The notes under the pieces: generated by a model
The model's input: only the letters and a program-made list of their open reading frames with translations
Told to the model about the DNA's origin: nothing
Databases searched by the model: none
Assembly: GCA_910585935.1 (NCBI GenBank)
Contig: CAJUHN010000002.1
Span: forward strand, 1-54,249
DNA: 54,249 nt
Direction of reading: 5' to 3'
From: an uncultured Lachnospiraceae bacterium
Lineage (GTDB): Bacteria; Bacillota; Clostridia; Lachnospirales; Lachnospiraceae
Part shown: in pieces, positions 16,998 through 26,270 of the stretch
Layout: each line of letters starts with the position of its first letter
How positions within the stretch are numbered: the first letter of the stretch is position 1
Translations under genes and position numbers: made by a program

Positions 16998-17907
16998 CCA
17001 ATTCCACCTCTATAAACTTTTTTACTTCTGCCGCCTTTTCAAATTTATTCATTAGTCGAAATATATAATAAGCTTGTGTCGATAAATATATTTCTTCTTC
17101 ATACTTTATCTTTCCATATATCATTTGTATACACAATGCTTTTAAATAAATAAATTCTGGTAAATAATATAAATAAGTATTTTTCGCTTCTAATTTAATT
17201 ACTTTATTACAAATAAATAATGCTAATTCTATTTCTTTCATTTCTCTATAATAACTTGCTATTTGATAAACAACCTTTAAATATAAATCCATATTTTTTT
17301 CACTTGCTACTTTATTCTCTTCTAAATATTTATACAATTCTAAACAAATTTGATTTGTTTTTCCTTTTTCGTTAAGTAATTCATAATTATCAGCTAATTC
17401 TATAAATAATTCTAATTCTGTTCTGCACAATAATACGTTTGATAACAAAAATATATTATTATCTTTTAATACTGTCATAGAAATTGCCTCTTCTAAGCAC
17501 TTAATTGCATTTATATAATTCTTATCTATCTTATAAAAATATGCTTGTACTTCTTTTACAAATTGTTTTTTTAAAATATTATTATTTTTGATACTTTGTT
17601 TATATCTCTCTAATAATATTTCTGTTTCTATCCTTACCTCTTTTTTCATTAATTTTCTTATTTCTTCTTGACATATATAATCTTCTAGCTCTTTTTTACT
17701 TATGAAGACTTCATAATCCTCTAATGTTCCTCCTAATTTTTCTAATAGCCTTTGTAATAAAAAAATATCTCCCTCTCTTTCTCCCATTTCAATCCTATGT
17801 AGAGTAGAAATAGAACATATCCCATAACATAACTTTTCTAATGTAATCCCTTTTTCTTGCCTTAAATAGTTAATTATTTTTCCTATATTTCCATTTTTAA
17901 TATTCAT
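16984..17907 (-). CDS. RNPP-like HTH-TPR regulator 1
   Basis: A 307-residue paralog of the next gene. The HTH is 'INYLRQEKGITLEKLCYGICSISTLHRIEMGE' at the start, followed by about 240 residues of TPR-like helices ('YINAIKCLEEAI', 'EIELALFICNKVIKLE'). The ribosome site AAGGGGGT precedes the ATG at 17907. Both HTH regions share the unusual 'GICS-TL-R-E-GE/K' stretch, so they may recognise related operators or form heterodimers. As first gene of the pair, it should be transcribed from within 17908-18560. Confidence 0.8.
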   Translation of the reverse strand: MNIKNGNIGKIINYLRQEKGITLEKLCYGICSISTLHRIEMGEREGDIFLLQRLLEKLGGTLEDYEVFISKKELEDYICQEEIRKLMKKEVRIETEILLERYKQSIKNNNILKKQFVKEVQAYFYKIDKNYINAIKCLEEAISMTVLKDNNIFLLSNVLLCRTELELFIELADNYELLNEKGKTNQICLELYKYLEENKVASEKNMDLYLKVVYQIASYYREMKEIELALFICNKVIKLEAKNTYLYYLPEFIYLKALCIQMIYGKIKYEEEIYLSTQAYYIFRLMNKFEKAAEVKKFIEVELDGSL

Positions 17908-18560
17908 TTTTCTGTACCCCCTTCTACATTATCCTAATCCTAATTATATCCTTCTCTGTTAATACTTTAAATAATTTCTATGTATTGATATATTTTTTAT
18001 ATTTCTTCTTATTTATGTAACTTTTTATAAAAATCCGTTTACAAGTAATATAAATACAATTTTTATAACTACTTCTATTTTATTATTCTACAATATTTTA
18101 ATTCAAATTAAAAGATTTTTTTGTAAATATATTATAAATAAATACTTATAATTTATAATAAATATTTATTAAAATATTATATCAAAATAAATTTATAAAA
18201 TATATATGGAAAATCATTTATAAAAAAATTCTAGAAATTTTCTGAATGATTAAGAAAAATTTATTCTAAAAAGAATACTACCTAAAAAGTCAAAATTTTT
18301 TAGCTTTTCTAAAGACATGAAGCCCTTATTACCTATAGTAAATACTTTTATCTTAAATAAACTTTCATTCTACTATAAAATAACTATTTATATAGCCGAA
18401 TAATAAAACCAAATTACATTTTAAATTCCATCAAACATTGCATGTTTTTTTCATTTCTGTTATATTATAAATTATATACACTGTCAGTTCAGAAGGCAAA
18501 TAAAATAGCAAACCCTAACATGCTCTTCCATGACAGTACAGGAATGGAGATTATTTTATT
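17908..18560. other. AT-rich intergenic region at the edge of the RiPP island
   Basis: No gene is seen. About 650 very AT-rich bases separate the regulators (minus) from the acetyltransferase (plus). It should contain divergent promoters. An inverted repeat ACTGTCA (18480-18486) / TGACAGT (18531-18537) precedes the acetyltransferase. No integrase, att-like duplication or tRNA that would mark an island end was found. Confidence 0.5.
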
Positions 18561-19103
18561 ATGAAAATCATTTATGAAACGGAACGTTTATTCCTTCGGA
18601 TTTTAAATGAAAGCTATTATATGCAGGTTCTCACCTTTCTTTCCAGAAATCGAGAACTTTTCGACCAATATGAAATAGATAAACCATCTTTTTATTATAC
18701 AGCAGATTATCAAAAAAGATTATTGCAGCAAGAGTACAACCAAATTATGAAAGGAAATCGGATTCGTTTCTATATATTCTTAAAAGAAAATTCACAGCGC
18801 ATCATTGGAACAGTATCCTTTACGGACTTTCATAATGTTTCACAGTCCTGTCAGATAGGATATAAATTTGACCCTAATTATCATCATCAGGGATATGCCT
18901 ATGAAACGATTTCCCATGCCCTTTCCTTTGTGATTCCAGAATATAAACTCCATCGAATAGAAGCCTATATTCAGCCTAAAAATCTCTCTTCTATTCATCT
19001 AGTAGAACGATTAGGTTTTGAACTAGAAGGAACAGCAAGAGAATATGCTTGTATCGGCGGAAAATGGCTCAACCACTTACAATACTCCTTTATTTGCCCA
19101 TGA
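18561..19103 (+). CDS. GNAT-family N-acetyltransferase (RimJ/RimL type)
   Basis: A 180-residue protein beginning 'ETERLFLRILNES', with 'QIGYKFDPNYHHQGYAYETI' forming the acetyl-CoA binding loop and 'LVERLGFELEGTAREY' the typical C-terminal strand-helix of RimJ/RimL-like enzymes. It should acetylate an amino group on a protein, peptide or small molecule; the substrate is unknown. The ATG at 18561 follows AATGGAG. It ends with TGA, followed at once by a terminator, and is a single-gene unit. It lies just outside the RiPP island and there is no evidence of a role there. Confidence 0.85.
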   Translation: MKIIYETERLFLRILNESYYMQVLTFLSRNRELFDQYEIDKPSFYYTADYQKRLLQQEYNQIMKGNRIRFYIFLKENSQRIIGTVSFTDFHNVSQSCQIGYKFDPNYHHQGYAYETISHALSFVIPEYKLHRIEAYIQPKNLSSIHLVERLGFELEGTAREYACIGGKWLNHLQYSFICP

Positions 19104-19109
19104 TATACT

Positions 19110-19135
19110 CCTCTACTTATAGAAGTAGGGGTTTT
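19110..19135 (+). terminator. Terminator after the acetyltransferase
   Basis: CCTCTACTT (19110-19118) pairs with AAGTAGGGG (19123-19131, one G-T wobble) and is followed by TTTTCTT. It lies six bases after the stop. The stretch to 19,398 shows nothing else. Confidence 0.75.
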
Positions 19136-19415
19136 CTTATTGATATGATCTCAAAGCATTTTTTTAGTCTTTAGGCTACAGTCCTGCCTTCTAGATATCA
19201 CATAGTTTTTCACCTTTTCTTTACCTTACATGAGCGCATCTTAATCAAACTCTGTTCTTTTTCTTTACTAAACAGTGCCTCATAATATCCGCTATAATAA
19301 ACATTTTAATGCCCCTGTATCTTCCACAATGCCAAAACAACCACTATGAAGTTAAAAAAACAACGTCTAAAACAGCCAACAAACAAATATATTCTTTAGA
19401 ACAGCCAAAAAAGTA

Positions 19416-19561
19416 ACAATTTATGGAAAATATACCTTAGCCAGACCCTTGGAAGACGTTGGCACTTAATGAGCAGTCCTGTAAAGGGCTGCGAATTTAG
19501 TATCACTACGTCTGGAACGGAGCGAAAGCGCGTCTGGCGTGGTATATTCTCCATAAATTGT
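19416..19561 (+). repeat. Structured intergenic element, copy 1 (+)
   Basis: It has the core 'CCTTGGAAGACGTTGGCAC ... ACGTCTGGAACGGAGCGAAAGC'. The outer arms ACAATTTATGG (19416 on) and CCATAAATTGT (to 19561) pair over about 21 bases, with a sequence unlike other copies. The inner stem is of the CAGAC/GTCTG type, shared only with copy 2. Loop type GAAA. The left flank is AGAACAGCCAA. Confidence 0.85.
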
Positions 19562-19716
19562 GACCCATTCGCCAACCCACTAAAAAAAACAACTTCCTCT
19601 ATCCTCATACAAACAAAAACAAAGCTCCTGCAAAATAAATCTCAATCATCTATAAATCTATACACCTTCCTATCTACAGACAACATAAAATTTATTTTAC
19701 AACAGCTCTATTCTTT

Positions 19717-20988
19717 CTATAATCTAACCCTTTGATACCAATATCCAAACTGCCCCGTTTTTTGTTTACAAGGTATTACCGTCTTAAAAGAATCAAACCC
19801 GAACATAGATGCCATAAACTGTTCTTTATTATGATACATGCCGGGAATCCCCAAAATATATTCATTCTCCTTTAATCTAGCTAATAATAAATACCGAAAA
19901 TTATAATACCCATGCAGAAGGAAACTATTATTTCCTAACACCCAATTTTCCTTTGGCAGATTTTCCAGATCTTTTAAATCTATTTTTAAACACATAATAT
20001 CCGGCTCATCTTCAAATGCAATCACCTTCGGGAACTCATTCATCAATCTCTCCCACAGCTTTTCTCCCCTAGCCTCCTGTGTTTTTAATTTTTCCTCTTT
20101 TACCTTTTCCTCTGCTTTTAACATCGTTTTTCCTAAACTTTCTTGTATTTCTCCCCCTTCCTCTTCTAACTGCACCCTTGATATTTCCTGTAACTTTGTA
20201 TCCTCCAGACTCTCCTCTATCTCCTCCTCATTCCATTCCATTTCTCTCCCTGCAATTTCCGTCTGTTTCTCTACTTCCACTACTTCTCTCTCTAATTTCT
20301 TTTCTTCCCTCTTCTGTACATTCCCTCGCATTTCCGTGTATATTTCTGTCCTACCTGATGGCAACTTAACCTCTCTTTTTTGCTCCTGTACAAAAGGAAT
20401 CTGCCTCTCTTTCCTATTTTCCTTCTTTTGTATAATAGGTGCTTGTAACGCCAAATCCTGTATCACCACAGTTTCTTCTTTTCCTTTTAAATCCACAACA
20501 TCTAAAATAGAAGGGCTTGAAGTTTTCTCTTTTTCTGGAAATTTTATGATAGATGCAGCACTAATCACCTGATTTTCAGCAGAATCCTTCTCTCCTAAAG
20601 TAAATTTCTCTACAGACAATCCATGATCATCCCATCCAGATGCATATACCTGCCCACTCTGCTCAGAACTCTGTATCAATATTCCTCCCATCTGATTCAA
20701 GTTATATCCAGAACTTTTAATATTAGAAGAATCACTGACATCTCTAAATTCTCCCATTCCGTTCTTAATCACAAAGCTTCCTATATAAGTTCCTAATAAC
20801 TGCTCCCCGTTCCGACGAAATAAATAAACTTTCTGTTCTTTTCCATTTCCAGCATATGCCCCTTTTAAATTAATAAAAAGTCTGCACTGTCCATTTCTAG
20901 ACTCCACCTTTGCAAACCCCACATTTTTATTCTTTATCCCTTTATCATAGGCATATATGTATGAAACAAATCTCTTATACTCAGACAA
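19717..20988 (-). CDS. Uncharacterised Lachnospiraceae protein, DUF6128-like
   Basis: A 423-residue protein, probably started at a TTG at 20988 (GGGAGGG seven bases upstream). The first ~130 residues form a compact beta-rich domain ('KRFVSYIYAYDKG'). Residues ~150-310 are a charged, Glu/Lys-rich low-complexity linker, probably coiled. The last ~110 residues form a second globular domain ('LWERLMNEFPKVIAFEDEPDI', 'NNSFLLHGYYNFRYLLL'). This fold order recalls a DUF6128-type family that I associate with clostridia; the assignment is from memory and not checked. There is no signal peptide. The gene lies downstream of rsmA in the same direction and may be co-transcribed. Function unknown. Confidence 0.65.
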   Translation of the reverse strand: MSEYKRFVSYIYAYDKGIKNKNVGFAKVESRNGQCRLFINLKGAYAGNGKEQKVYLFRRNGEQLLGTYIGSFVIKNGMGEFRDVSDSSNIKSSGYNLNQMGGILIQSSEQSGQVYASGWDDHGLSVEKFTLGEKDSAENQVISAASIIKFPEKEKTSSPSILDVVDLKGKEETVVIQDLALQAPIIQKKENRKERQIPFVQEQKREVKLPSGRTEIYTEMRGNVQKREEKKLEREVVEVEKQTEIAGREMEWNEEEIEESLEDTKLQEISRVQLEEEGGEIQESLGKTMLKAEEKVKEEKLKTQEARGEKLWERLMNEFPKVIAFEDEPDIMCLKIDLKDLENLPKENWVLGNNSFLLHGYYNFRYLLLARLKENEYILGIPGMYHNKEQFMASMFGFDSFKTVIPCKQKTGQFGYWYQRVRL

Positions 20989-21055
20989 AACGCTTCCCTC
21001 CCTTTTAGACTATTCTATGCGGAAAGAAAGCGTTTTATGACTTGTCTTTTATTTT

Positions 21056-21922
21056 CTATTTTTCCTTTACCAAGATATCCGTCAATCTGGCAAATTGTTC
21101 TAAATTGAGCGCTTCCCCTCGAATCGTGAGCGGAAGCTCCATCTGTCTTAAAGCCATTTCTATCTCTTCTTTTTCATAAGACAGATCAGAAGCATTTCTT
21201 AAACTATTGATCAATGTTTTTCTCCTCTGATTAAAAGATGCTCTTATCATCCGAAATAATGCAGCTTCATCTTTTGTCTTCACTGGCGGCTGTTTATGTC
21301 GCGTCAATTTTATTACAGCAGACCCCACATTAGGTCTGGGAATAAAACAATTCTGGGGAACATTTGCCACAATCTCTGGCTCTGCATAATATTGTACCGC
21401 TAAAGATAACGCCCCATAATCTTTTGTTCCCGGCCCTACCTGCATCCGTTCTGCTACCTCTTTTTGTACCATCACAATCATACTCTCTAATGGCACATGT
21501 TTTTCAAATAATCCCATAATAATAGGAGTCGTAATATAATATGGAAGATTAGCAACTACTTTAATCGGCTTGCCCTGATTGTGTTCATTTACTAAAGTAT
21601 TGATATCCACTTTTAAAATATCTTCATTCCTTATTATAATATTAGAATAACCAGAAAGCGTATCCTTTAAAATAGGAATCAAATTTTTATCTATCTCTAC
21701 TGCGATCACCTCTCTGACAACCTCTGCTAGATATTGCGTCATCGTTCCAATTCCCGGTCCTATTTCTAAAATACAATCTTCCTCTGTCAGATCAGCCGCT
21801 TTCATTATTTTTTCTATTACATGTTCATCGATTAAAAAGTTTTGCCCAAATCTTTTTTGAAAATCAAAATTATATTTCTGAATAACTTGGATAGTATTTT
21901 TAGGATTCCCTAATACAGCCAT
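21056..21922 (-). CDS. rsmA: 16S rRNA dimethyladenosine transferase RsmA (KsgA)
   Basis: A 288-residue protein of normal length. 'RFGQNFLID', the SAM-binding 'ILEIGPGIGTMTQYL', the 'EIDKNLI' acidic loop and the catalytic 'VVANLPYYITTPI' (NLPY) are all present. It dimethylates two adjacent adenines in the terminal hairpin of 16S rRNA during 30S maturation. A GAGGA site lies before the ATG at 21922. The order metG-tatD-rsmA is widely conserved in Bacillota, although the RNase M5 gene often found between tatD and rsmA is missing here. Confidence 0.96.
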   Translation of the reverse strand: MAVLGNPKNTIQVIQKYNFDFQKRFGQNFLIDEHVIEKIMKAADLTEEDCILEIGPGIGTMTQYLAEVVREVIAVEIDKNLIPILKDTLSGYSNIIIRNEDILKVDINTLVNEHNQGKPIKVVANLPYYITTPIIMGLFEKHVPLESMIVMVQKEVAERMQVGPGTKDYGALSLAVQYYAEPEIVANVPQNCFIPRPNVGSAVIKLTRHKQPPVKTKDEAALFRMIRASFNQRRKTLINSLRNASDLSYEKEEIEMALRQMELPLTIRGEALNLEQFARLTDILVKEK

Positions 21923-21996
21923 CTACTTCATTCCTCTTTCTTATAACTAATACTTTAATCACTATCATTCCAATCCCCCCACAACAAAAAACATCT

Positions 21997-22767
21997 CTAA
22001 CAATCCATCCGATATAAATGCAACGCATTTTGATAGGTCTGTTCTCTTACCATATTCTCTTCTATTTGTTTCAAATTCGCTATCTCCTGCACTACCCTAG
22101 GCAAATATAGAGAACAATTCCTTTCCCCTCTTCTTCCTTCTGGAGCTAAATAAGGGCAATCTGTTTCTAACACGATACGTTCTAATGGAATCTGCTTCAC
22201 TACTTCTTTTAATTTCTTCGCATTTTTAAAAGTGACCACTCCACCGATTCCGATATAAAATCCCATCTGTATATATTCCCTTGCCATCTCTATAGAATAA
22301 GAAAAACAATGAATGACTCCACCCATTTCCTCGGCATGTTCTTGTTTCATGATCTCTAATGTATCCTGTGCAGCTTCTCGGCTGTGAATAATAATAGGAA
22401 GAGATTCTTCCCTCGCAATTTTTAACTGCTCCCGAAACCACTTTTTCTGTATCTCTTTTTCTGGCTCTCCCCAATAATAATCCAACCCGATTTCTCCAAT
22501 CGCTACTATTTTAGGAAGTTTAGAAGATTCTCTAATCCAATTCATATCTTGATCGGTCAATTCCTTTGTTTCACTTGGATGCACTCCTACCGCTCCATAG
22601 AGAAAAGAATACTCCTCTGTCAATGCGATTGTCATCTTACTAGAAGCGATATCCGCTCCCACATTTACAATCCTTTCTATCTGATTTTCCTTAAGACTCC
22701 CAAGAATTTTCTCCCTGTCATCATCAAATACCTCATCATCATAATGAGTATGCGTATCGAAAATCAT
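21997..22767 (-). CDS. TatD-family metal-dependent DNase/hydrolase
   Basis: A 256-residue TIM-barrel hydrolase. The metal ligands are visible in 'DTHTHYDDE' (His-x-His), 'AIGEIGLDYYW' (Glu), 'IIHSREA' (His), 'VIHCFS' (His) and 'ETDCPYLAP' (Asp). TatD proteins have 3'-5' exonuclease activity on DNA and may act in DNA repair or quality control. GGAGGAAAAA precedes the ATG at 22767. It lies between metG and rsmA and is probably in the same transcript. Confidence 0.93.
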   Translation of the reverse strand: MIFDTHTHYDDEVFDDDREKILGSLKENQIERIVNVGADIASSKMTIALTEEYSFLYGAVGVHPSETKELTDQDMNWIRESSKLPKIVAIGEIGLDYYWGEPEKEIQKKWFREQLKIAREESLPIIIHSREAAQDTLEIMKQEHAEEMGGVIHCFSYSIEMAREYIQMGFYIGIGGVVTFKNAKKLKEVVKQIPLERIVLETDCPYLAPEGRRGERNCSLYLPRVVQEIANLKQIEENMVREQTYQNALHLYRMDC

Positions 22768-22798
22768 TTTTTCCTCCTAAACCATAAAAAATATATTT

Positions 22799-24772
22799 TT
22801 ATGATATCTCTGCTCCAGATGGCATAGGTTTTTCTGGTGTCAATAATGCCAACTGTCCGTTTTCATCTTCTGCACACAATAACATTCCTTCAGAAACTAC
22901 TCCCGCTAAAGTAGCAGGTTTTAAATTCACAAGCACCATGACTTTCTTTCCCACCATTTCTTCAGCAGAATAATATGCCTTGATGCCAGATACAATCTGT
23001 TTCACCTGATTTCCTATCTTCACTTGAGAACACAATAATTTCTTAGATTTTTTCACTTCTTCACAAGCGATAATCTCTCCCACCTGAAATTGAAGTTTAG
23101 AAAAATCCTCATATGTGATTTCCGGCTTCGCTTCTATCTCTATCACAACTTCCTCTTTTTGTACTACATCATTCCCCTCTTTTTCTTCTGCCTTCTTTTT
23201 TTCCTCCACTTTTCCTAACACCTCTTTTATATCCAGACGAGCAAATAAAATCTCTGGTTTTTCTATCACTTTATTCCCAGAAGGATATAACCCATATGTC
23301 ACAAACTCTTCATATGCTCTTTCCTTCGCATTTAATTGTCCTAATATTTTCTTTGAAGTTTCTGGCATAAATGGCTTTAACAAGCTCGCGCCTATACAAA
23401 TACTTTCTGTCAAATTATAAAGCACAGTTTCCAGACGTGATTTATCTTCTTGTTTTGCCAGCACCCAAGGCGTCGTTTCATCAATATATTTATTACACCT
23501 TTTAAATAATGTAAATATATCAGAAATCGCATCTGCAACACGCAATTTTTCCATTTTCTCTACTACCCTTTTCGGAGTTTCTAAAGATAGTTGAATCAAC
23601 TCCTCATCAATATCTTCTTTTGCATTTGCATTATTCACAACTCCACCAAAATATTTATTAGACATAGAAATAGTACGATTCACCAAATTTCCCAATACAT
23701 TAGCTAGATCAGAATTCATTCTCTCCACTAATAATTCCCAAGAAATGATACCATCATTTTCAAATGGCATTTCATGTAATACAAAGTATCGAACTGCATC
23801 TACACCAAATAATTCCACCAACTCATCTGCATAAATAACATTTCCCTTAGACTTGCTCATCTTCCCTTCACCCTGTAACAACCATGGATGACCAAAAATC
23901 TGTTTTGGAAGAGGAAGCTCTAACGCCATCAACATAATAGGCCAATAAATGGTATGAAAACGTAAGATATCCTTTCCGATTAAATGTAAATCAGCAGGCC
24001 AATATTTCTTCATTAACTCCCCATTTTCTTCATCTACATTATATCCTAAACCAGTGATATAATTACTGAGGGCATCCACCCAGACATAAACCACATGATT
24101 GGGATCAAAATCCACTGGTATCCCCCATTGAAAAGAAGTTCTAGATACACAGAGATCTTGTAAACCGGGCAGTAAGAAGTTATTCATCATCTCATTTTTT
24201 CTAGATTCTGGCTGAATAAATTCTGGATGTGTTTGAATATGTTCTATTAAACGCTCTGTATAATTACTCAGTTTTAAGAAATATGCCTCTTCTTTCGCAG
24301 GCTGTACCTCAGCCCCACAGTCAGGACATTTTCCATCTACCAACTGAGAAGAAGTGAAAAAAGATTCACAGGGTTTACAATACATTCCTTCATAATACCC
24401 CTTATAAATATCCCCTTTTTCATATAATTTCTTAAATATTTTCTGCACCCGTTTTTCATGATCGGAATCTGTAGTTCGGATAAATTTATCATAAGAAGTA
24501 TTCATCAGATCCCAAATCCCCTTCACCGTTCCAGCTATATTATCAACATATTCCTTGGGCGTAATCCCAGCGTCGAGCGCTTTATCCTCTATCTTCTGCC
24601 CATGTTCATCTGTTCCTGTTTGGAAATACACATCATACCCTTGTTGTCTTTTAAAGCGTGCAATGCTGTCTGCTAATACAATTTCATAAGTATTTCCAAT
24701 ATGAGGTTTCGCAGAAGTATAAGCGATTGCCGTTGTGATATAATAAGGTTTCCCTTTACAATTCTGACACAT
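22799..24772 (-). CDS. metG: Methionyl-tRNA synthetase
   Basis: A 657-residue enzyme. The class I signatures are 'AKPHIGNTYE' (HIGH-like) near the N-terminus and 'KMSKSKGN' around residue 300. A zinc-binding knuckle, 'YCKPCESFF...GKCPDCGAE', marks the MetG1 group. The last ~105 residues, after a Glu/Lys linker, are an EMAP/Arc1-type tRNA-binding domain ('FQVGEIIACEEVKKSKKLL'), which helps dimerise or bind tRNA. It charges tRNA-Met. The ATG at 24772 has AAAGGAA. Expression is controlled by the T-box leader upstream. Confidence 0.97.
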   Translation of the reverse strand: MCQNCKGKPYYITTAIAYTSAKPHIGNTYEIVLADSIARFKRQQGYDVYFQTGTDEHGQKIEDKALDAGITPKEYVDNIAGTVKGIWDLMNTSYDKFIRTTDSDHEKRVQKIFKKLYEKGDIYKGYYEGMYCKPCESFFTSSQLVDGKCPDCGAEVQPAKEEAYFLKLSNYTERLIEHIQTHPEFIQPESRKNEMMNNFLLPGLQDLCVSRTSFQWGIPVDFDPNHVVYVWVDALSNYITGLGYNVDEENGELMKKYWPADLHLIGKDILRFHTIYWPIMLMALELPLPKQIFGHPWLLQGEGKMSKSKGNVIYADELVELFGVDAVRYFVLHEMPFENDGIISWELLVERMNSDLANVLGNLVNRTISMSNKYFGGVVNNANAKEDIDEELIQLSLETPKRVVEKMEKLRVADAISDIFTLFKRCNKYIDETTPWVLAKQEDKSRLETVLYNLTESICIGASLLKPFMPETSKKILGQLNAKERAYEEFVTYGLYPSGNKVIEKPEILFARLDIKEVLGKVEEKKKAEEKEGNDVVQKEEVVIEIEAKPEITYEDFSKLQFQVGEIIACEEVKKSKKLLCSQVKIGNQVKQIVSGIKAYYSAEEMVGKKVMVLVNLKPATLAGVVSEGMLLCAEDENGQLALLTPEKPMPSGAEIS

Positions 24773-24833
24773 ATTATCATTCCTTTCTTTTTTATGTGAA
24801 ATAAATAGAGTATAAAACGATCCTATAAGTTAA

Positions 24834-25075
24834 AAAAAACTTCCATCTTTAATTATTTAAAGACGGAAGTTTTAGACTCCGTGATACCACTTTAATTTTC
24901 TGCATTATAACAGTTTTCACGATAACGGGTGATACCGTTACAACCTAAGATTCCTCCTCAGTTATAAAGCTCTAAGACCATCTTCAACAACTTCCGTTTC
25001 CACCTCTTTTCAGCTTCCGAGGCTCTCTGTCAGGAACATTCATTGCATACTCTTCTTTTCACAGCATTTACTATT
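24834..25075 (-). ncRNA. T-box riboswitch leader of metG
   Basis: On the minus strand the leader shows, in order, the stem I purine-rich block 'AGAGAGCCTCGGAAGCTG' with 'AAAAGAGG', a candidate Met specifier ATG within 'GAAGATGGTC', the T-box bulge sequence 'AGTGGTATCACGG' (24874-24895 region), and a terminator hairpin (24873-24836) followed by a T run. When uncharged tRNA-Met binds, the antiterminator forms and metG is transcribed. Confidence 0.93.
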
Positions 25076-25091
25076 TTTTTTATTATAGCTT

Positions 25092-25120
25092 ATAATATCC
25101 TTTCTTTTCTTATTTGTCAA
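25092..25120 (-). promoter_or_regulatory. Promoter of the metG T-box transcript
   Basis: TTGACA (25120-25115), a 17-base spacer and TATTAT (25097-25092) on the minus strand lie just upstream of the T-box leader. The -35 box is consensus. Confidence 0.85.
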
Positions 25121-25175
25121 GGATATTCTTTTATAATGGTTAGCGAATAAGAACAACAAATGGTTCGTCTGGTTC

Positions 25176-25327
25176 ACACTTGAGAGAAAGATCCCCCTGT
25201 CAGACGCGCTCTCGCTCCGTTCCAGACGTAGCGGACACTAAATTCGCAGCCCCGCTCCTTGCGGAACTGCTCATTAACGGGCAAGCGTCTTCCAAGGGTC
25301 TGCCTGGAGGATCTTTCTCTCAAGTGT
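25176..25327 (-). repeat. Structured intergenic element, copy 2 (-)
   Basis: The outer arms ACACTTGAGAGAAAGATCC (25176 on) and GGATCTTTCTCTCAAGTGT (to 25327) are perfectly complementary, yet unrelated to the arms of other copies. The inner stem is the CAGAC/GTCTG type, with loop GAGA. The apical hairpin is GCAGTTCCGC...GCGGGGCTGC. An apparent reading frame across it is an artefact of the repeat. Confidence 0.88.
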
Positions 25328-25560
25328 TACTTTCTTGGCTTCTCTATAAACGGAATTCCTTTTTGTATTCTTGAAGAAATAAAACTATGGGTTCATTAGA
25401 ATATCTTTTTATTCTCAATTAATTTGTTGATTGTTTTAGTGTATTTGACGTCCCAAAGTAGATGAAGCTGTTTGCATAGAAACTATGGGATTTATACGTT
25501 GAAGTTGTCTGCTAATTGTGGTACACTGAACAAACACCTTAAAAAACATGGAGGGATAAT

Positions 25561-25986
25561 ATGTCAACAGAATTTTTGATACTCAACATTTGGACAGATG
25601 GATATGAGAGAGTTGCACATATACGCATAGCAAATTCCGCAAAAGAGTTTTTTGTGAGTTTTACTGAATATGATGAATACATTGAAATAGGTAAAAGCGC
25701 AAAGAGAACGATTGGTGATAAAATAAAAGGAAATCTAAAAATTGAGTTAGTTATGGATTTTAGCGGTTCAAATAAAGAGTTATTATATTATCAGAATATT
25801 CCTAACTCTCCACACATTAAAGCTGTAGTTGATGTGATAAATGTTATTGACGATTTTTCAATTAGTGCTTATCTAAAAGATTATGGCACTCCAATTATAA
25901 TTGAGTTTGAGCGGCAAATACCAAAACAGCTAAATGGAAAAATTGAGTTAAGTGGAGAATTGCAGATTGATATTATCAATAGCTAA
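25561..25986 (+). CDS. Unrecognised 141-aa protein
   Basis: A 141-residue, probably soluble, beta-rich protein. A GGAGGG site seven bases before the ATG supports translation. I do not recognise a family; there is no signal peptide, TM segment or metal motif. It lies between element copies 2 and 3, next to a serine-recombinase remnant, so it may be cargo brought by a mobile element. The 5' region (25328-25560) shows nothing beyond a repeated AAACTATGGG (25385 and 25483 areas). Confidence 0.7.
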   Translation: MSTEFLILNIWTDGYERVAHIRIANSAKEFFVSFTEYDEYIEIGKSAKRTIGDKIKGNLKIELVMDFSGSNKELLYYQNIPNSPHIKAVVDVINVIDDFSISAYLKDYGTPIIIEFERQIPKQLNGKIELSGELQIDIINS

Positions 25987-26072
25987 TTTGCCTTTGGGAC
26001 AAAATGTTCCAAAATAGGGGCAGACCAAAGGGCGATACTGTAAAAAGTACCACCCTTTTTTTCTGTCAAAAT

Positions 26073-26270
26073 TTTATGAAAAAGGAACGGCAAAAACAGT
26101 TAAAGCTGGTGGCTGACCTCACCGCTAATTCTGTTTCAAGTTCTCAGATTGATAGCATATCGGGCTATCTGCAAAATTGGGACGAGGTTAGTTTTGATGA
26201 CAAACAGCGTGTTGTGGATACACTGATTTCCAAAATCGAAACTACTAGCACCGAGCATGTGATACACTGA
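26073..26270 (+). pseudogene. C-terminal remnant of a large serine recombinase
   Basis: The frame from 'KKERQKQLKLVADLTANSVSSSQIDSI' to 'DEVSFDDKQRVVDTLISKIETTS' matches the C-terminal coiled/end region of large serine recombinases (phage or ICE integrase type). The catalytic serine domain and DNA-binding parts are missing. The preceding bases (26004-26072) read through in frame but do not look like recombinase. It is a relic of a mobile element in the copy 2-copy 3 interval. Confidence 0.7.

Noticed and set aside
20079..20572. Plus-strand frames opposite the charged linker of the 423-aa protein
   Set aside because: Low-complexity shadows of the Glu/Lys-rich coding strand (Pro/Leu/Ser-rich complement).
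25180..25374. Open frames inside the intergenic elements (also 19396-19735, 26650-26838, 50022-50207)
   Set aside because: They follow the repeat sequence, change frame from copy to copy and lack start signals. The element is structured, not coding.
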